NCBI GenBank assembly: GCA_947452065.1
Contig: CANGBB010000001.1
Location: 434,001 to 498,000 of the forward strand
Source: Gammaproteobacteria bacterium
Lineage (GTDB): Bacteria > Pseudomonadota > Gammaproteobacteria > Steroidobacterales > Steroidobacteraceae
DNA length: 64,000 nucleotides
Direction of reading: 5' to 3'
Shown: positions 61,697 to 64,000 of the stretch, piece after piece
Layout of the letters: each line of letters opens with the position of its first letter
Numbering within the stretch: position 1 is the first letter of the stretch
Notes under the pieces: generated by a model
Seen by the model: only the letters and a program-made list of their open reading frames with translations
The model's database searches: none
Told to the model about the DNA's origin: nothing
Position numbers and translations under genes: made by a program

Positions 61697-62158
61697 TCAG
61701 CGTCGGCCCGTTGCCCGACGTTTGCGCAACGTTGCGATCCTGAAAGTTGACCGACCGCGAGCATCACGGCCGACGCGATATTCGAGCAGCTTCTGAACTT
61801 CATTGCCAGCATTGAAGAGCGCCACCCGCGGCCGCATCTTTTCCAACTGCTCGGGCTGGATGGTGGCGCGGGCCACGATGATGACCGGATCTCCAGGCTG
61901 ACAGGTCCGCGCGGCCGCACCATTGAGAACGCAGCAGCGCGAGCCGCGCTTGCCGTAGATCACATAGGTTGTGATGCGAGCGCCGGAATTCTTGTTCCAG
62001 ACCTCTACGAACTCCAGCGGCATGATGCCAACCGCATCGCAATGGTCAGGATCAAGTGTGATCGAGCCCTGATAGTCCAAATCCGCGTCGGTGACGCGGA
62101 TGTCGTGCAACTTGGCACGGATGACGGCAACCGTGCCGGTACCTGACGGCTCAATCAT
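61697..62158 (-). CDS. panD: Aspartate 1-decarboxylase
   Basis: A 153-residue precursor that self-cleaves between G31 and S32 ([11 protein letters not shown]) to form the pyruvoyl cofactor and makes beta-alanine for pantothenate. Other features are [13 protein letters not shown], the [12 protein letters not shown] segment and [14 protein letters not shown]. The family is usually about 126 residues, so this one has a short N-terminal extension and a basic C-terminal tail of about 25 residues. No panB or panC is adjacent. The maturation factor PanM is not seen, but self-processing may suffice. Confidence 0.93.
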   Translation of the reverse strand: MIEPSGTGTVAVIRAKLHDIRVTDADLDYQGSITLDPDHCDAVGIMPLEFVEVWNKNSGARITTYVIYGKRGSRCCVLNGAAARTCQPGDPVIIVARATIQPEQLEKMRPRVALFNAGNEVQKLLEYRVGRDARGRSTFRIATLRKRRATGRR

Positions 62159-62191
62159 TTGTGGGGCACCGTAATGGCCGAGTTAGGCCGA

Positions 62192-62213
62192 CGGCGGGCA
62201 TTATAGCCCGCCG
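62192..62213. repeat. Perfect inverted repeat with a TATAAT in its loop, ahead of panD
   Basis: CGGCGGGC (62192-62199) and GCCCGCCG (62206-62213) form an 8-bp perfect inverted repeat around ATTATA; on the minus strand the loop reads TATAAT, a consensus -10 box, about 35-40 bases before the panD ATG. No good -35 is visible 16-18 bases ahead (CGTAAC). It may be a terminator for the upstream TPR gene, a regulated promoter or both. Confidence 0.4.
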
Positions 62214-62247
62214 CCATGCTGCGTTACGGCTGGAGCCGTCTGAACGC

Positions 62248-63471
62248 TTATTTCGTCCGCAGCGACCAGAGCTTCGCCAGACGCTCGTAGTTGTCGTCTT
62301 TGGCTACTTTGCCGAAAGTCCGATCGGCCTCCGCCGCATTCTTGTTCTTCGCCTGGGCCAGTCCCAGCGTGATGTAGGCATCCTGCACAGGAATCTTCTT
62401 GAGCCCCTTGCCGATGCCCTGCTGAATCAACGCGGCGGCCTTCTCAGCATTGCCGAGGTTAAAGAGGTAGCTGGAGCCAACGCCCACAAGGAGGTCGCCA
62501 TCGCCGGTGCGCTGGGCCTCGGCCTCAGCCTTGGCAATGCCGTCTTTTTCCTGAGCCAAGGCTTTCTTGGCAGCGTCCAGCAGGCGCTCGCTCTTGGCCT
62601 TCTCGCGCGAATCGGTCCAGACGCCCTTACCCAGGCCCTGCTGCAGCGCGTTGACAGCCTCACCCGGATAACCCTGCTCGACAGCAAGCTGGGCCATTTC
62701 TGAGAATTGGTCGCCGCGCTTCAAAGTACCCACTTCAGCTTGGAGTCGATACACCTGCAGGAGCAGTCGTTCGTTGTTATGAGCTGACTTAATCAGCGTG
62801 ATCATGGCATTGAGCCAGTAATCAGGCTTCGGGTAGTAAGTCACCAACTTTTCGATGGTATGCCCCTGGCCTGAGTCATCATTGGTCTTGCCCTGGCACT
62901 CGTAGAGCATACGGAGCGAGTTCTCGGTGGGACGCTGACCACCACGCTCAGCGCGACCGATAACTTCCTGGGTCGCCGAGACGCATTCTTTGAACTTGCT
63001 CTGCCCGTAGTAAGCGGCAGCGATCATGTTGCGCGCTTCAGCGGTGTCTTGTCCGGCGGCAATGGATTTTTGGGTCCATTCGATTGCGCCGTTGTAGTCC
63101 TTGAGCTGATAGGCGATCTGCCCAAGCGTCGCAGTGAATGCATCCTTCGCCTTCGGATTCACGTGTGGCGAGCCAACAACCTCCTTCAACAGCGGATAGG
63201 CGTCGGCAAAACGCTTGGTCTGAGCGTAGCTGACAGCGAGGATCTGATTAATGATGAAGTTGTCGTACTCGCTGCGGCCCGGGAGGGTCTGGGCCTCCTT
63301 GCACTTTGCAATGGCGTCATCGAATTTCTTGGCCTCGTAAGAATCGTTGCAGGCCTTCAGCGGCTTTTCCATCGCCCGGCTGACCTTCTCCTCGGCTGCC
63401 TGAGCCAGCCCGGCGGACAGCGACAAGGAAACAACCAGCAGTGCAGCTACGGTCTTCGATGATGTCAGCAT
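62248..63471 (-). CDS. Secreted TPR-repeat protein beside exbD
   Basis: A 407-residue protein with a signal peptide (TVAALLVVSLSLSAGLAQA, residues about 7-25) and several TPR-type helical repeats (SYEAKKFDDAIAKCKEAQ, AYQLKDYNGAIEWTQKS, AAYYGQSKFKECVSATQEV, ALIQQGIGKG). It lies 100 bases downstream of an exbD homologue on the same strand, as in the TonB-system-associated TPR proteins of several gammaproteobacteria. That role (energised outer-membrane uptake) is an inference from position. It is probably periplasmic. Confidence 0.8.
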   Translation of the reverse strand: MLTSSKTVAALLVVSLSLSAGLAQAAEEKVSRAMEKPLKACNDSYEAKKFDDAIAKCKEAQTLPGRSEYDNFIINQILAVSYAQTKRFADAYPLLKEVVGSPHVNPKAKDAFTATLGQIAYQLKDYNGAIEWTQKSIAAGQDTAEARNMIAAAYYGQSKFKECVSATQEVIGRAERGGQRPTENSLRMLYECQGKTNDDSGQGHTIEKLVTYYPKPDYWLNAMITLIKSAHNNERLLLQVYRLQAEVGTLKRGDQFSEMAQLAVEQGYPGEAVNALQQGLGKGVWTDSREKAKSERLLDAAKKALAQEKDGIAKAEAEAQRTGDGDLLVGVGSSYLFNLGNAEKAAALIQQGIGKGLKKIPVQDAYITLGLAQAKNKNAAEADRTFGKVAKDDNYERLAKLWSLRTK

Positions 63472-63571
63472 TGACCACTCCAGCCAGAAAATGGCGAGTA
63501 AAACTTCATGCGGCTAATGGTAGCAACACCCGGAACCGTCGGCATCCGGGTGCCCCAGAAGCGACGCGGAC

Positions 63572-64000
63572 TCAGTCGTTCGCGAACTCGGCGGTATTGA
63601 CGAAGCCAATCTTGGTCATGCGATTGCGCTGCGCGATCGCGAGCACCTTGGCGACCACTTCGTAACGCGCCCGGCGATCGGGACGGAAGTGAATCTCCGG
63701 CTGCGGATCCTTGGCGGCCTCCGGACGGAATGTGCGTTCCAGTTCCGGCAGGGTCATCACATGCCCGTTCCAGGCCACGGTGCCGTCGAAATCAACCTCA
63801 AGATCGATGATTTCGGGTTTGACCGGCGGAGGCGGAGGCGGATTCGCCGGCGGGGGCGGCATGTCCAGCTTGACGGCATGCGTCTGCACCGGCAGCGAAA
63901 GAATCAGCGTCACGAGGAGCACCAGCATCACGTCAATCAACGGCGTGGTATTGATCTCACACAATGACTTGGTGTCGCCACCACTCTGCCCAACGCTCAT
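63572..64000 (-). CDS. exbD: ExbD/TolR-family biopolymer transport protein
   Basis: A 142-residue bitopic protein complete from its ATG at the right edge of the window (MSVGQSGGDTK). The transmembrane helix (about residues 20-37, PLIDVMLVLLVTLILSL) carries the proton-pathway aspartate D23. A proline-rich linker (residues about 47-60) and a periplasmic domain (EPQPEIHFRPDRRARYE-like) follow. With ExbB it turns proton flow into TonB energisation. Upstream exbB or tonB genes would lie beyond the window. Confidence 0.9.
   Translation of the reverse strand: MSVGQSGGDTKSLCEINTTPLIDVMLVLLVTLILSLPVQTHAVKLDMPPPPANPPPPPPVKPEIIDLEVDFDGTVAWNGHVMTLPELERTFRPEAAKDPQPEIHFRPDRRARYEVVAKVLAIAQRNRMTKIGFVNTAEFAND

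Noticed and set aside
1-64000. CRISPR arrays, insertion sequences, prophage or integron
   Set aside because: No regularly spaced repeats, transposase, integrase or phage structural genes are visible; the gene content is core metabolism, envelope and secretion.

Overview
The window is a densely coded, GC-rich stretch of a Gram-negative chromosome, almost certainly from a gammaproteobacterium. The order pheT-ihfA-merR-tRNA-Pro, the fabD-fabG-acpP-fabF/pabB/pabC/mltG/tmk/holB run, a System I cytochrome c maturation operon, an arn lipid A modification cluster and a type II secretion operon with a rhombosortase all point there. An affiliation near Nevskiales, Steroidobacterales or Xanthomonadales is my inference from gene content and is not proven by the sequence. 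Nearly everything is ordinary chromosome. I see no phage, plasmid, insertion sequence or CRISPR array.

Layout: 1-1527 holds the end of pheT, ihfA, a MerR regulator and tRNA-Pro. 1701-4842 has a DctA-type carboxylate symporter, a small membrane protein and ETF-ubiquinone oxidoreductase. 4896-11250 is an RND efflux operon (adaptor, pump, DUF2892 protein, TolC-like channel) divergent from an ArsR regulator. 11258-13065 is modBC without modA. 13149-15512 is a cobalamin riboswitch followed by a DUF6580 membrane protein, a TspO homologue and a SnoaL-like lipoprotein. 15509-17754 is glutamate dehydrogenase with a D-2-hydroxyacid dehydrogenase. 17874-18736 is a tRNA Gly-Cys-Leu cluster in which tRNA-Leu(UAA) carries a 256-nt group I intron. 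18738-25394 is ccmABCDEFGHI. 25391-30829 has two membrane proteins, an M16 protease and an outer-membrane protein.

30898-39725 is an arn cluster for 4-amino-4-deoxy-L-arabinose transfer to lipid A, with ArnA split into two proteins, two ArnT-like transferases and a single ArnE-like flippase subunit. 39849-45138 has a sulfurtransferase, a small gene interrupted by an in-frame amber codon, an EEP-family hydrolase, a fatty acid oxidation alpha subunit and a cyclic-nucleotide-binding/rhodanese fusion. 45177-53422 is the fatty acid/folate/murein/DNA replication run. 53461-59902 is a rhombosortase divergent from gspGHIJKLMN. 59911-64000 has an AlaA-type aminotransferase, a Prx5-type peroxiredoxin, panD, a TPR protein and exbD.

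The most interesting items are the self-splicing intron in tRNA-Leu(UAA) that ends directly before ccmA, the B12-riboswitch DUF6580-TspO module, the rhombosortase beside the pseudopilin operon, low-complexity additions in GspI and GspJ, and the amber-interrupted gene. I did not find a clearly undescribed multi-gene defence or mobile system.
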